Notes: generated by a model not told the origin, from the sequence alone. Counted from the first letter of the stretch, positions 20,802 to 30,440 are shown. The stretch: 64,000 nt of DNA from Rubrivirga marina (GCF_002283365.1 NZ_MQWD01000001.1:807694-871693); one strand, 5' to 3'. Program-made: numbers and translations.

Positions 20802-23800
20802 GTGACTCTGATTGACCTCCGCGACCGACTCTCGGCGCTCCCCTTCTTCGCCCAGGTCCGTGACGAAACCGAATCGCTGGCGCCCGGCATGGCGCTCCGG
20901 CTGAAGGGCACCGTCGGGTCGCTCCCGGCCTTCGTGCTGGGGGACCTCCTCGACCAGGCGGGCGGGCCGATCGTCGCGCTCCTCGCCGAGAGCGAGAGCG
21001 CCGACTACCTCCGCTCCGACCTCGAGCAGCTCTTCGGCTCGGACGACCGCGTCCTCTTCCTCCCCCCCACCGGCCACGAACCGTACGACCCCGAGCAACT
21101 CACCGACACGCTCCCGCTCGTCCAGCGCGCCGACGCCCTCGGCCGGCTCCGAGAGGGATTCGACGGGATTCTCGTCACGAGCGTCGAGGCCATCTCAGAG
21201 TTGGTCCCGCTCCCTGAGAGGGTCGGCAATGAGACCGTGACGATCCGCATCGGCGAGGAGGTCCCACCGGAGGAGTTGATGGAGCGGCTGACGGGACAGG
21301 GCTTCTTGCCAGTGGAGTTCGTCAGCGAGCCCGGCGAGCTCGCGCTTCGAGGTGGCATCCTCGACGTGTACCCGTTCGCCGGCGGCTACCCCATCCGCCT
21401 CGAGTTCTTTGGCGACGAGGTCGACCAGATCCGAGAGTTCGACCCGCAGACGCAGCGGTCGGTCAGCCGCTTGGAGACGGCCCGGCTCGTGCCCAACCTC
21501 GGGGCCGAGAAGTACACCGCCAGTGGCCACGTCACGGCGCTCGACTACCTCCCGACCTCGACGCCGCTCGCCCTCTTCGACAGCCAGCGACTCGTCGAGT
21601 CGGCACAAGAACGCTTCGAGGCGGCCCAGGCCGCCCACGCCGCCCGCCTCGGCGAGGTGGCAGACGGCGAAGAGGAGCCGGCCGCTCCCGAGAGCCAGTA
21701 TCTGACGGGCGACGCCTTGTCGACGCTCGTTGAATCCAGGCCGGTGCTCCTGTTCGGCACGTTCTCGGGTGAGGGCGATCTGACCGTCGAGCTTCAGGCG
21801 ACGCCTCAGCCGTCGTACAACGGAGACCTCAAGCGGCTGCGGACCGACATCGAGCGGAAGAGCGGGACCCAGTTCGTGATCCTCTGCGACAGCGCCTCTC
21901 AGAAAAATCGGCTGTGGGAGTTGCTGGGCGGCGATCTCGAAACGGGCAAGCCGCCGCCGGCCGACCTCGTCGTCGAAAGCCTCCACGAGGGGTTTGAAGT
22001 CCCCGAGGCGGACCTCGCCGTCTACACCGACCACCAGCTCTTCGATCGCTACCACCGGCCGACGGCGCGCAAGAGACGGAAGGCGCGCGGGGGCCTGTCG
22101 CTCCGCGAAGTCAAGGCCCTCCGCCCCGGCGACTTCGTGGTCCACGTGGACTACGGGATCGGACAGTTCGCCGGCCTTCAGACGATCACGGTGCGCGAGC
22201 AGAAACAGGAGGCCGTGCGCCTGCTGTTCTCTGGCGGCGACGAGTTGTTCGTCAACGTGGCGGCGCTCCACAAGCTGCACAAGTACACCGGTAAGGAGGG
22301 CCACCAGCCGAAGCTGACCAAGCTGGGGACCGGCGCGTGGGACCGGCTCAAGGCGCGGACGAAGAAACGCGTCAAGGACATCGCCCGCGACCTCATCAAG
22401 ATCTACGCGGCGCGGCGGGCCTCTCAAGGCTTCGCATTCAAGGGGGACACCGTCTGGCAACGCGAGCTTGAGGCCTCGTTCCAGTTCGAGGAGACGCCAG
22501 ACCAAGCGACCGCCATCGAATCAATCAAGGAGGACATGCAGCAGCCCGTCCCGATGGACCGCCTCGTCTGCGGGGACGTCGGCTTCGGGAAGACCGAGGT
22601 GGCCGTCCGCGCGGCGTTCAAGGCGATCCAGGACGGGAAGCAGGTCGCCATCGTCGTCCCCACGACCGTCCTCGCGCGGCAGCATACCGAGACCTTCGAG
22701 AAGCGGATGGGGCGCTTCCCCATCGAGATCCGCCAGCTCTCGCGGTTCGTCACGACGGCCGATCAGAAACAGGTCATCGCTGGCCTCGGCGATGGGACGG
22801 TCGACGTCGTGATCGGGACACAGCGGGTGCTGTCCAAGGACGTCGCGTTCAAGGACCTCGGCCTGCTCATCGTGGACGAGGAGCAGCGGTTCGGTGTCGG
22901 CGCGAAGGAGAAGCTGCGGAAGCTCCGCCCGAACGTCGACACGCTCACGCTGACGGCGACGCCGATCCCGCGGACGCTCCAGTTCTCGCTCCTCGGCGCG
23001 CGCGACCTCTCCCTCATCCAAACGCCGCCGGCCAACCGCCAGCCGGTCATCACCGAGATCCACACGTTCGACCGCGACCTGATCCGAGACGCCATCCTCT
23101 ACGAGGTCAACCGAGGCGGGCAGGTCTTCTTCATCCACAACCGGGTCCAGACGATCGACGAGATGGCCGCCATGATCCGGGCACTCGTCCCCGACGTGCG
23201 GATCCGGACGGCGCACGGCCAGATGCCAGCGAAGACGCTGGAGAACACGATGATGGACTTCATGGACCGTGAGTTCGACGTGCTCGTGTCCACGACGATC
23301 GTCGAGTCCGGCCTCGACGTGTCGAACGCCAACACGATGATCGTCAACCACGCCGAGCGCCACGGGCTGGCGGACCTCCATCAGCTCCGCGGGCGAGTCG
23401 GACGGAACGACCAAAAGGCCTTCTGCTACCTCCTCGTCCCGAGTGTCCACTCGTTGACGAAGGAAGCGAGGCAGCGATTGCAGGCGGTCGAGGAGTTCTC
23501 CGACCTCGGCGCCGGGTTCAACCTTTCGATGCGCGACCTCGACATCCGCGGGGCCGGCAACATGCTCGGCGCGGAGCAGTCGGGGTTCATCGAAGACGTC
23601 GGGTTCGAGACGTACCACCAGATCCTCGACGAGGCCGTCCAGGAGCTCCGCCACGAGGAGTTCGCCGAGGTCTTCGCCGATCAGGACACCGCCCCTCCCC
23701 CGCCCGAGCCGACCGTCGACGTGGAGGACGACGTGTTCATCCCGCAGAACTACGTCACGAACCCCGTCGAGCGCCTCAACCTGTACCGCCGGCTGGCCGA

Positions 23801-24197
23801 CCTCGAGAGCGCCGAAGACATCGACGCGTTCCGCGCAGAGTTGGAAGACCGATTCGGGCCCGCTCCACACGAGATCGACACGCTCCTCCGGCTGGCCGCG
23901 ATGCGCCCGCTGGCGATGCGCCTCCGACTCCCGCGCGCGACGTGGAAGAACGAGCGGCTCTTTCTCTCGATTCCCGAGCCGTCCGACGACCCGTACTTCC
24001 ACCAGAAGCTGTTCAACCCACTGTTGGAAGCGCTGAACGGACTCGACCGGCGCTACGTGCTGAAGGACAGCCGGCGAACCGGGAAGCTCCGCGCCATCGT
24101 GCAGGACGTGGCGACCCTGAAGGACGCGCAGGACGTGCTCGCGCGCCTCGGCGACACCGTCGACCGGGCGGCCGAGGCGGAGAAGGAGGCCGCCTAG
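20802..24197 (+). CDS. mfd: transcription-repair coupling factor
   Basis: Mfd removes RNA polymerase stalled at lesions and recruits UvrA. The 1131-aa protein shows the UvrB-homology N-terminal part and the CarD-like RNA-polymerase interaction domain (LRPGDFVVHVDYGIGQF, about 439-455). The RecG-like translocase follows, with Walker A CGDVGFGKTE (about 590), DEEQ box IVDEEQRFG (about 689-697) and motif III TATPIPRTL. The C-terminal TRCF domain is present. A GTG start is used. A polar EEE-rich insert near 290-300 interrupts the N-terminal domain. Confidence 0.96.
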   Translation: MTLIDLRDRLSALPFFAQVRDETESLAPGMALRLKGTVGSLPAFVLGDLLDQAGGPIVALLAESESADYLRSDLEQLFGSDDRVLFLPPTGHEPYDPEQLTDTLPLVQRADALGRLREGFDGILVTSVEAISELVPLPERVGNETVTIRIGEEVPPEELMERLTGQGFLPVEFVSEPGELALRGGILDVYPFAGGYPIRLEFFGDEVDQIREFDPQTQRSVSRLETARLVPNLGAEKYTASGHVTALDYLPTSTPLALFDSQRLVESAQERFEAAQAAHAARLGEVADGEEEPAAPESQYLTGDALSTLVESRPVLLFGTFSGEGDLTVELQATPQPSYNGDLKRLRTDIERKSGTQFVILCDSASQKNRLWELLGGDLETGKPPPADLVVESLHEGFEVPEADLAVYTDHQLFDRYHRPTARKRRKARGGLSLREVKALRPGDFVVHVDYGIGQFAGLQTITVREQKQEAVRLLFSGGDELFVNVAALHKLHKYTGKEGHQPKLTKLGTGAWDRLKARTKKRVKDIARDLIKIYAARRASQGFAFKGDTVWQRELEASFQFEETPDQATAIESIKEDMQQPVPMDRLVCGDVGFGKTEVAVRAAFKAIQDGKQVAIVVPTTVLARQHTETFEKRMGRFPIEIRQLSRFVTTADQKQVIAGLGDGTVDVVIGTQRVLSKDVAFKDLGLLIVDEEQRFGVGAKEKLRKLRPNVDTLTLTATPIPRTLQFSLLGARDLSLIQTPPANRQPVITEIHTFDRDLIRDAILYEVNRGGQVFFIHNRVQTIDEMAAMIRALVPDVRIRTAHGQMPAKTLENTMMDFMDREFDVLVSTTIVESGLDVSNANTMIVNHAERHGLADLHQLRGRVGRNDQKAFCYLLVPSVHSLTKEARQRLQAVEEFSDLGAGFNLSMRDLDIRGAGNMLGAEQSGFIEDVGFETYHQILDEAVQELRHEEFAEVFADQDTAPPPPEPTVDVEDDVFIPQNYVTNPVERLNLYRRLADLESAEDIDAFRAELEDRFGPAPHEIDTLLRLAAMRPLAMRLRLPRATWKNERLFLSIPEPSDDPYFHQKLFNPLLEALNGLDRRYVLKDSRRTGKLRAIVQDVATLKDAQDVLARLGDTVDRAAEAEKEAA

Positions 24198-24238
24198 CGC
24201 CCTCGCTGGGGCAAACGTGTGAAGGACGGGCGAAGCAA

Positions 24239-24246
24239 CTAGCTTG
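24239..24246 (+). promoter_or_regulatory. -7-like promoter element before the pnt operon
   Basis: TAGCTTGC lies 22 nt before the pntA ATG in the 71-bp gap after mfd. It shares the TAnCTT core seen before hflX, nusB, glyA and DUF1800. No obvious -33 TTG was found. Confidence 0.4.
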
Positions 24247-24268
24247 CGTGCGCCCATCCCGCTGCGCC

Positions 24269-25441
24269 ATGCCCCTTCAGATCGGAGTCCCTCGCGAGAC
24301 CGCGCCGGGCGAAGCGCGCGTTGCGCTCTCGCCGGACGCGGTGCGCCGGCTCAAGCGGAGCGACGTGGAGGTCGTCGTCGAGCGGGGCGCGGGCGACACC
24401 GCATTCATGGGCGATGCGGCATTCGAGGCCGCAGGCGCCCGCCTCGGCAGCCGCGCCGACGCACTCGGCCAGCCGGTGGTGGCGACGGTCCGCGGCCTCC
24501 CCGAGGCCGACCTCAGCGCGCTGGCGGAGGGGGCCGTCGTAATCGGCTTGCTCCGGCCGCTCGACGAGCCCGAGGCGTTCGACGTGTTCGCGCAGCGCGG
24601 TGCGACGACGATCGCGATGGAGCTCGTGCCGCGCACGACACGCGCGCAGAAGATGGACGCGCTCTCGGCCATGAGCACGGTCGCGGGCTACCGAGCCGTG
24701 CTACTGGCGGCCGAGCGGCTGCCCAAGTTCTTCCCGCTCCTGACGACCGCGGCCGGGACTGTCCGCCCCGCGAAGGTGCTGATCCTCGGCGCCGGTGTGG
24801 CGGGTCTCCAGGCCCTCGCGACCGCCCGTCGGCTGGGCGCGGTGACCTCGGCGTACGATGTCCGCACCGCGGCGCGCGAGCAGGTCGAGTCGGTCGGCGC
24901 GAGGTTCGTGGAGCTCGACCTGGAGGCCGGCGACGCCGAGGACGCGCGCGGCTACGCGAAAGCGCTCGACGAGGACCAGCAGGCCCGCCAAGTCGCTGCC
25001 CTGGCGACGCACATCGCGGAGCACGACGTGGTCATCACGACGGCGCTGATTCCGGGCCGGCCCGCCCCCAGCCTTATCACGACCGAGGGCGTCGAGGGCA
25101 TGGCGCCCGGATCGGTGATCGTCGACCTCGCGGCCCCCAACGGCGGCAACTGCGCCGCGACCCTCCCGGGCGAGACCGCCGAGCATGCCGGCGTATCGAT
25201 CCTCGGGCCGCTCGACCTCGCGGCCGAGATGCCGCTCCACGCGAGCGAGATGTACGCCCGCACCGTCGCCGCCCTCATCCAGGAGTTCGCCACCGACGGC
25301 GTGTTTCGCGTCGACCTCGACGACGAGATCCAGCAGAGCGCCGTCGTCACGCACGGCGGCGCCATCGTCAACGTGCGCGTCCGGTCCGCCCGCGGCCTCG
25401 CCGAGGCGGACGCACCCGCCTCGGCGCCAGCGGGCGAGTAG
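24269..25441 (+). CDS. pntA: proton-translocating NAD(P) transhydrogenase, alpha-1 subunit
   Basis: This is the NAD(H)-binding dI component of proton-translocating transhydrogenase, which couples the proton gradient to NADPH formation. The 390-aa protein starts MPLQIGVPRETAPGEARVAL and has the NAD-binding motif LGAGVAGLQALATARRLGA (about 173-191). The mobile-loop region follows near 225-245. It lacks the membrane helices of the single-chain E. coli PntA. Those are encoded by the next gene, so the subunit is split as in Rhodospirillum and many Bacteroidota. ATG 24269 gives the family N-terminus. Confidence 0.94.
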   Translation: MPLQIGVPRETAPGEARVALSPDAVRRLKRSDVEVVVERGAGDTAFMGDAAFEAAGARLGSRADALGQPVVATVRGLPEADLSALAEGAVVIGLLRPLDEPEAFDVFAQRGATTIAMELVPRTTRAQKMDALSAMSTVAGYRAVLLAAERLPKFFPLLTTAAGTVRPAKVLILGAGVAGLQALATARRLGAVTSAYDVRTAAREQVESVGARFVELDLEAGDAEDARGYAKALDEDQQARQVAALATHIAEHDVVITTALIPGRPAPSLITTEGVEGMAPGSVIVDLAAPNGGNCAATLPGETAEHAGVSILGPLDLAAEMPLHASEMYARTVAALIQEFATDGVFRVDLDDEIQQSAVVTHGGAIVNVRVRSARGLAEADAPASAPAGE

Positions 25442-25473
25442 CTCGTTTCCCCTGCCCCCTTGCCCATCGTCCG

Positions 25474-25779
25474 ATGAGCCTCGCCCTCTTCATCGTGTTC
25501 GTCCTCGCCTCCTTCGTCGGGGTCGAGGTCATCTCGAAGGTGCCCGCCACGCTCCACACGCCTCTCATGTCCGGGTCGAACGCGATCTCCGGCATCACCA
25601 TCGTCGGCGCGCTCGTGGTCGCCGGGGGCGTCGAGGCGCCGTGGGCGAAGTGGGTCGGCGTGGCCGCGCTCGTGCTGGCGACGATCAACGTGGTCGGCGG
25701 CTTCCTCGTCACGGATCGCATGCTGGAGATGTTCAAGCCTCGTGAGAAGGCCGTCGCAGAGACCAATGGACGCGCGTAG
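25474..25779 (+). CDS. pntA2: transhydrogenase alpha-2 membrane subunit
   Basis: This 101-aa protein carries the membrane helices (about 3-20, 33-52, 57-77) of the split alpha subunit, part of domain II that forms the proton channel with PntB. The segment TPLMSGSNAISGI is the family hallmark. It lies 32 bp after pntA1 and 44 bp before pntB in the same operon. A CCTCGG/CCGAGG mini-hairpin (25789-25802) lies in the gap to pntB. Confidence 0.92.
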   Translation: MSLALFIVFVLASFVGVEVISKVPATLHTPLMSGSNAISGITIVGALVVAGGVEAPWAKWVGVAALVLATINVVGGFLVTDRMLEMFKPREKAVAETNGRA

Positions 25780-25823
25780 CCCTTCCCACCTCGGGACCGA
25801 GGCGGCCCCGCTCCCCTACTGAC

Positions 25824-27302
25824 ATGATCGACGGCCTCGTCACGCTCGCCTACCTCGTCGCGGCGTCGCTCTTCATCCTCGGGCTGAAACGCCTGTCGTC
25901 GCCGCGGACGGCGCGCGCGGGCAACCGGATGGCCGCCGTCGGCATGCTCATCGGGGTGGTGGCGGCGCTGCTGTCGGAGCAGATCCTGAACCCGGTGGAG
26001 CTCGTGGGCGGCCTCGCCGTGGGCAGCGTGATCGGCGTGTTCCTCGCGCGGCGGACGCCGCTGACGGAGATGCCGGAGTTGGTGGCCGCGTTCAACGGGT
26101 TCGGCGGGGCGGCGTCGGCGCTGGTGGCCGCGGCGGAGGTGCTGCGCGAGATGGAGCCGCCGCTGCGCGACATCTCGGCGGCCGGCGAGACGGTGGTCAA
26201 CGCACCGGGCCTGGGGATGGCGGAGGTCGCTGTCGTGGCCGCGTCGGTCCTCATCGGCTCCGTCACGCTCTCGGGGTCGTTCGTAGCGTGGGGCAAGCTG
26301 AAGGGCAAGAGGGGACTGAGCGGGTTCCCCGGGCTCCGGATGGTCTCGATCCTCGTCGGCCTCGGCGTGCTCGCAGTCGGGGCGCTGTTCGTGACGAGCG
26401 GAGACGTCGGCGTCGTCTTCCCCGCGACCGGCGCGTCCAGCGACGGGACGATGCTATGGCTGGCGGCACTCGGAGTGCTGTCCCTCGTCCTCGGCGTGCT
26501 CCTCGTGCTGCCCATCGGTGGGGCCGACATGCCCGTCGTGGTCGCGCTCCTCAACGCGTACTCGGGGCTAGCGGCGGCGGCGACCGGGTTCGTCCTAGGC
26601 AACTACGCGCTCGTGATCTCCGGCGCGCTCGTGGGCGCGAGCGGACTAATCCTCACCCGGATCATGTGCGAGGCGATGAACCGGTCGCTCGCGAACGTCC
26701 TCCTCGGCGGCTTCGGGGCCGCGGCGACCACCAGCAGCGGAGGCGGCGACTCCGATCAGCCGCCCGTCCAGTCTACCACGGCCGACGACGCGGCGGTGAT
26801 GATGGCTTACGCCGGCCGCGTCGTGATCGTCCCGGGCTACGGGCTCGCCGTCGCGCAGGCCCAGCACGAGGTCCGCGAGTTGGTCGACCTGCTCCAGAAG
26901 GAGGGGGTCGAGGTGAGCTTCGCGATCCACCCGGTCGCCGGGCGGATGCCGGGCCACATGAACGTGCTCCTCGCCGAGGCCAACGTGCCGTACGACCAGC
27001 TCATTGAGATGGACGAGATCAACCCTGAGATGGGGCAGGTAGACGTCGTCCTCGTCGTCGGCGCGAACGACGTCGTGAACCCGGCCGCGCGCGAGGACGA
27101 GACGAGCCCGATCTATGGCATGCCCATCATCAACGTCGACGAAGCGCAGCAGGTCATCGTCCTCAAGCGCTCGATGCGGACGGGCTACGCGGGGATCGAG
27201 AACCCGCTGTTCTTCAAGCCCAACACGCAGATGCTGTTCGGCGACGCGAAGGAAACCGTCAAGGCCGTGATCGGCGAGCTGAAGACGCTCCAGGCGGCGT
27301 AG
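25824..27302 (+). CDS. pntB: transhydrogenase beta subunit
   Basis: PntB (492 aa) supplies the remaining domain II helices (eight to nine hydrophobic segments to about residue 300) and the NADP(H)-binding dIII. In dIII, VPGYGLAVAQAQHEV (about 337-352) binds the dinucleotide, and the later segment VVGANDVVNPAA is conserved. The loop between membrane domain and dIII contains a serine/glycine/aspartate-rich linker (TTSSGGGDSDQP). It is the last gene of the pnt operon. Confidence 0.95.
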   Translation: MIDGLVTLAYLVAASLFILGLKRLSSPRTARAGNRMAAVGMLIGVVAALLSEQILNPVELVGGLAVGSVIGVFLARRTPLTEMPELVAAFNGFGGAASALVAAAEVLREMEPPLRDISAAGETVVNAPGLGMAEVAVVAASVLIGSVTLSGSFVAWGKLKGKRGLSGFPGLRMVSILVGLGVLAVGALFVTSGDVGVVFPATGASSDGTMLWLAALGVLSLVLGVLLVLPIGGADMPVVVALLNAYSGLAAAATGFVLGNYALVISGALVGASGLILTRIMCEAMNRSLANVLLGGFGAAATTSSGGGDSDQPPVQSTTADDAAVMMAYAGRVVIVPGYGLAVAQAQHEVRELVDLLQKEGVEVSFAIHPVAGRMPGHMNVLLAEANVPYDQLIEMDEINPEMGQVDVVLVVGANDVVNPAAREDETSPIYGMPIINVDEAQQVIVLKRSMRTGYAGIENPLFFKPNTQMLFGDAKETVKAVIGELKTLQAA

Positions 27303-27531
27303 CGCGGAGGGCGCGAGGTCCGTCGCCTCGACGGGGTCAGGGAAGAGGTCACCGAGGCGGGCAGACCGAGCCCCGGGCGAGCGGAAGGCGTCCAGCGATT
27401 GACGCCGCCTGCGAGGGGGATTCGCCCAGACTCCGACCGGGCAGAGTCGAACGCCTCCATGTTGAGGGGGAGCCCGCGTCGTCGCGGCGGGCCGCTCGCG
27501 CGACTTCACGGCGTCCCCTCTCCCCTCTTCG

Positions 27532-28773
27532 ATGACCAAGGACTTCTTCAGCAAGTACGGACTCTCGTTCGTGATGGTGGCCAGCTACTTCGGGGCTGGC
27601 TCGATCTTTATCGCCTCCGACGCCGGCGTCCGGTTCGGGTACACGCTCATCTGGGCCGTCGTGGGCGCCGTCGCGCTCGGGTTCATGGGACAGGACATGA
27701 GCGCCCGCGTCGGCATCTTCGGCTCGACGCTGACGTCGTTCATGCGGAAGAAGCTGGGCAGAGGGCTCTCACTGGCCCTTTCCTTGTTCCTCTCCGTCGG
27801 CTGCGTCCTGTGGTGCCTCGAACTGACGGCGGCGGTCGGCAAGGGGCTGGAGCTCCTGTTCGGGCTGGAGGAGGGCATGTGGAAGCCGCTGGCCTACGCG
27901 ACCGGCGGCATCGCCATGGTCACGGGCGTGCTGGACTACGCCAAGGCCGAGAAGGTCATGACGTACATGATGTTCATTCTGCTCGCGCTCTACGTGGTCG
28001 TCGCGGTGGTGAGCGGACCGGCGCCGATCGAGCTCGCGGCGGGCTTCCTCCCGCGGATCACGAGTGAGGGCGCGCTCCTATCGGCCGTCGCCATCCTCGG
28101 GACGACGGCGCTGTGGCCGAACTTCTTCTTGGAGTCGACGCTGGTGAAGGAGAAGGGCTGGACGAAGGCATCGGACATCCCGCACGTCCGGCGCGACCTT
28201 GCGCTCGGCTATGCCGTGGGCGGCATCATCACCATCGCCATCATCGTCGTGGCGGCGGCCGTGCTCCGGCCGGCCGGGTACACGCAACTCGACACGTTCC
28301 TGACGCCGGGCCTCGCGCTCGAGGAGATCCTCGGCCAGTGGGCCCGCATCGCGTTCCTGGTCGGCGCCGTCGCCGCGGCCTTCAACAGCATCATCCCGAT
28401 CATGTGGACGCCGGCGTACATGGTCATGCGGTCGCTCGACAGAGACCCGGAGGGCGGCTCGAACCGGACCTTCAAGTGGATCTATGCCGCCGGAATCCTG
28501 CTCGGCAGCCTCTCTCCCATCGTCAGCGAGGTGTTCGGGCTGAGCGTAGTGGACATGATCATCCTGTTCCCGGCCTACAACGGCGTCGTCGGGTTGCCCA
28601 TCGCGGCGATCCTGCTGTTCTGGGCCGTCAACAGCAAAGACGAGATCGGCGCGCACCGCAACGGATGGAAGATGAACGTGGTGAACAGCCTCCTCGTGGT
28701 GCTGTCGTTGTACGCGGCGTACCGCTCGGGCCCGGTCATCTTCGACGCCATCTTCGGCGGCGGCCTCTCGTGA
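27532..28773 (+). CDS. Nramp-like transporter with altered metal-site motifs
   Basis: This 413-aa polytopic membrane protein has the Nramp/SLC11 (LeuT-fold) length and pattern, with about eleven hydrophobic helices. The two unwound metal-binding segments are not canonical. The TM1 motif DPGN aligns with GAGS (residues 21-24). The TM6 motif MPHN in GxxVMPHNLxLHS aligns with LWPN in GTTALWPNFFLES (190-202). It therefore may not carry Mn2+ or Fe2+. The substrate is unknown. Its stop overlaps the GTG of the TauE/SafE gene (GTGA). A 229-bp leader with several small hairpins precedes it. Confidence 0.75.
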   Translation: MTKDFFSKYGLSFVMVASYFGAGSIFIASDAGVRFGYTLIWAVVGAVALGFMGQDMSARVGIFGSTLTSFMRKKLGRGLSLALSLFLSVGCVLWCLELTAAVGKGLELLFGLEEGMWKPLAYATGGIAMVTGVLDYAKAEKVMTYMMFILLALYVVVAVVSGPAPIELAAGFLPRITSEGALLSAVAILGTTALWPNFFLESTLVKEKGWTKASDIPHVRRDLALGYAVGGIITIAIIVVAAAVLRPAGYTQLDTFLTPGLALEEILGQWARIAFLVGAVAAAFNSIIPIMWTPAYMVMRSLDRDPEGGSNRTFKWIYAAGILLGSLSPIVSEVFGLSVVDMIILFPAYNGVVGLPIAAILLFWAVNSKDEIGAHRNGWKMNVVNSLLVVLSLYAAYRSGPVIFDAIFGGGLS

Positions 28774-29534
28774 GCCAAACCGTCCTGCTGGTCCTCGTCG
28801 CCCTCATCGGCGGCATCGCGATCACGCTCCTCGGGCCCGGCGGCATCTTCGTGACCGTCGCGCTGCACGCGCTCGGCTACTCCGCCGCGACGGTCGCGGG
28901 CACGGCGAGCGCGGCGTTTGTCGGGACCGGGATCGTCGGGAGCGCGGCCTACTGGCGGTCCGGCGAGCTCGCCGCGCCGGGCGTCCGCCGCGACGCGCTC
29001 GTGCTGACCGCGGCGAGCGTTCTGGGCGCACTGGGCGGCAGCGCCCTGAATGCTGTGCTCGACCGCCAGTCGTTCGGCGTCGCCCTCGGCGTGTTCGTGG
29101 GGGCGACGGGCCTGCTCGTGTTTGCCCGCCAGCGGGGACTGCTCAAACCGGCGACGGCGCTCGACGCGGGGTCGAGGCGGGCACAGTGGCTCATGCTCGG
29201 CCTCGGCGTCGCCGTCGGCGTGCCCGGCGGGGCGCTGGGGGTCGGCGGGCCGGTGCTGGCCGTGCCGCTCCTCGTGCTGTGCGGCGTCCCGATGCTGACG
29301 GCTGTGGCGATGGCGCAGGTCCAGTCGGTCGCGATCGCCGGGTTCGCGACGCTCGGCTACGTGGTGCGCGGCACTGTCGACTGGCCGCTCGCGCTGCTGA
29401 TCGGCGTGCCCCTCGTGATTGGCACCGTCATCGGCTGGCGACTGGCCCAGAAGACGCCGACGGAGCGGCTGACGACGCTCCTCGCTACCGTCCTCCTCGT
29501 GATCGGCGTCTACCTCGTGGCAACGGCCGTCTGA
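28770..29534 (+). CDS. TauE/SafE-family permease
   Basis: This 254-aa membrane protein of the TauE/SafE (sulfite exporter, DUF81) family has the internal repeat of two four-helix halves. The glycine-rich motifs LLGPGGIFVTVAL and GGALGVGGPVLAVPLL mark each half. The family moves sulfite, sulfoacetate or similar anions. The GTG 28770 start is fixed by the overlap with the upstream transporter stop, which implies translational coupling. A second paralogue is encoded at 54.1 kb. Confidence 0.85.
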   Translation: MSQTVLLVLVALIGGIAITLLGPGGIFVTVALHALGYSAATVAGTASAAFVGTGIVGSAAYWRSGELAAPGVRRDALVLTAASVLGALGGSALNAVLDRQSFGVALGVFVGATGLLVFARQRGLLKPATALDAGSRRAQWLMLGLGVAVGVPGGALGVGGPVLAVPLLVLCGVPMLTAVAMAQVQSVAIAGFATLGYVVRGTVDWPLALLIGVPLVIGTVIGWRLAQKTPTERLTTLLATVLLVIGVYLVATAV

Positions 29535-29582
29535 GGCCGCCCACCCCGGGCTCCGCGGCACCAAGGCGGGTGGGGTCGGTGT

Positions 29583-30017
29583 TCAAAGCCGAATGGGCTC
29601 GCGGCGGAGGTAATGGTCGAGGGCGTACCGGCCGGCGCCGGCGATCAGGAGCGCGACGAAGGCCACCAAGAAGAGGAACGGCTTCTCCATCCCGGAGAAC
29701 GGCTCCCCTCCGTGCCGCACAAACGCGGCGACGGCCATCGTGAAGCCGGCGAAGACGGCTGCGGGACGCGTCAGCAGGCCCGCGGCGATCAACAGTCCCC
29801 CGACGAACTCACTGAGCGCCGCGGCCCAGGCGAACAGGGTTGGGAGGGGGAAGCCCATCTCGGCCGTCCCAGCGATGAAGCCCTCGGAGGGAGGCAGCTT
29901 GCCGAGGCCGTGCCCAAAAGCGAGCGACAGCCCGAAACCGAGGCGGAGGATCAGTAGCCCGAGGTCGGTGGCGCGGGAGGTGTCGCCGGTGCCGAAGAGA
30001 AGCGCGCGCGTCGTCAT
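29583..30017 (-). CDS. DoxX-family membrane protein
   Basis: This 144-aa protein of the DoxX family has four membrane helices. The family hallmarks are LRLGFGLSLAFGHGLGKL in TM1 and FVGGLLIAAGLLTRPAAV in TM3. DoxX relatives are linked to thiosulfate:quinone oxidoreduction or thiol stress, but most are uncharacterised. ATG 30017 is preferred; an alternative at 30044 adds nine residues. It converges with the TauE/SafE gene across 48 bp. Confidence 0.85.
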   Translation of the reverse strand: MTTRALLFGTGDTSRATDLGLLILRLGFGLSLAFGHGLGKLPPSEGFIAGTAEMGFPLPTLFAWAAALSEFVGGLLIAAGLLTRPAAVFAGFTMAVAAFVRHGGEPFSGMEKPFLFLVAFVALLIAGAGRYALDHYLRREPIRL

Positions 30018-30137
30018 GGAGTCGAGTGGTGGGGCGGGCTCCAACCCGCTGCACGGTGAAAGGATCGGCGATCCACGGCAGGATCATGAGAGCCCGGACG
30101 ACGTCGGGTAGCTTGCCGATCCACCGCTCCCTCGCCC

Positions 30138-30440
30138 GTGTCCGACCTCACCTCCAAGCAACGCGCTCACCTCCGCGGCCTCGCCCACCCCCTCAAGCCG
30201 ACCGTCCACATCGGAAAGGAGGGCGTGACGGACGCCGCCGTTGACAACCTCCTCGAGACGCTGGCTGGCAGCGAGCTCGTAAAGGTCCGCGTGCTGGAGG
30301 CCGCGCCGCAGAGCGCGAAGGCGACGGCACACGCGCTGGCGGCGAAGGTCGCAGACGCCGTCGTGATACAAGTGATGGGCCGGAACGTGACGCTGTACCG
30401 GCCCGACCCAGACGAGCCGGAGATCCGACTCCCTCGCTGA
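30138..30440 (+). CDS. yhbY: YhbY/CRM-domain RNA-binding protein
   Basis: This 100-aa single CRM-domain protein is homologous to E. coli YhbY, which associates with pre-50S ribosomes. The diagnostic GxxG loop is in HIGKEGVTDAAVDNL, and the N-terminal LTSKQRAHLRGLAH helix is typical. The GTG start at 30138 gives the full domain with nothing extra. It converges with the malic enzyme gene 40 bp away. Confidence 0.9.
   Translation: MSDLTSKQRAHLRGLAHPLKPTVHIGKEGVTDAAVDNLLETLAGSELVKVRVLEAAPQSAKATAHALAAKVADAVVIQVMGRNVTLYRPDPDEPEIRLPR

Noticed and set aside
22140-22155. CACGTG-centred palindrome inside mfd
   Set aside because: It reads GGTCCACGTGGAC and lacks the GTTnC/GAAAC flanks of parS. It encodes the conserved VVHVDYG segment.
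27303-27531. Manganese (yybP-ykoY) riboswitch before the Nramp-like gene
   Set aside because: The conserved core of that riboswitch could not be found, and the transporter itself lacks the Mn-binding residues.
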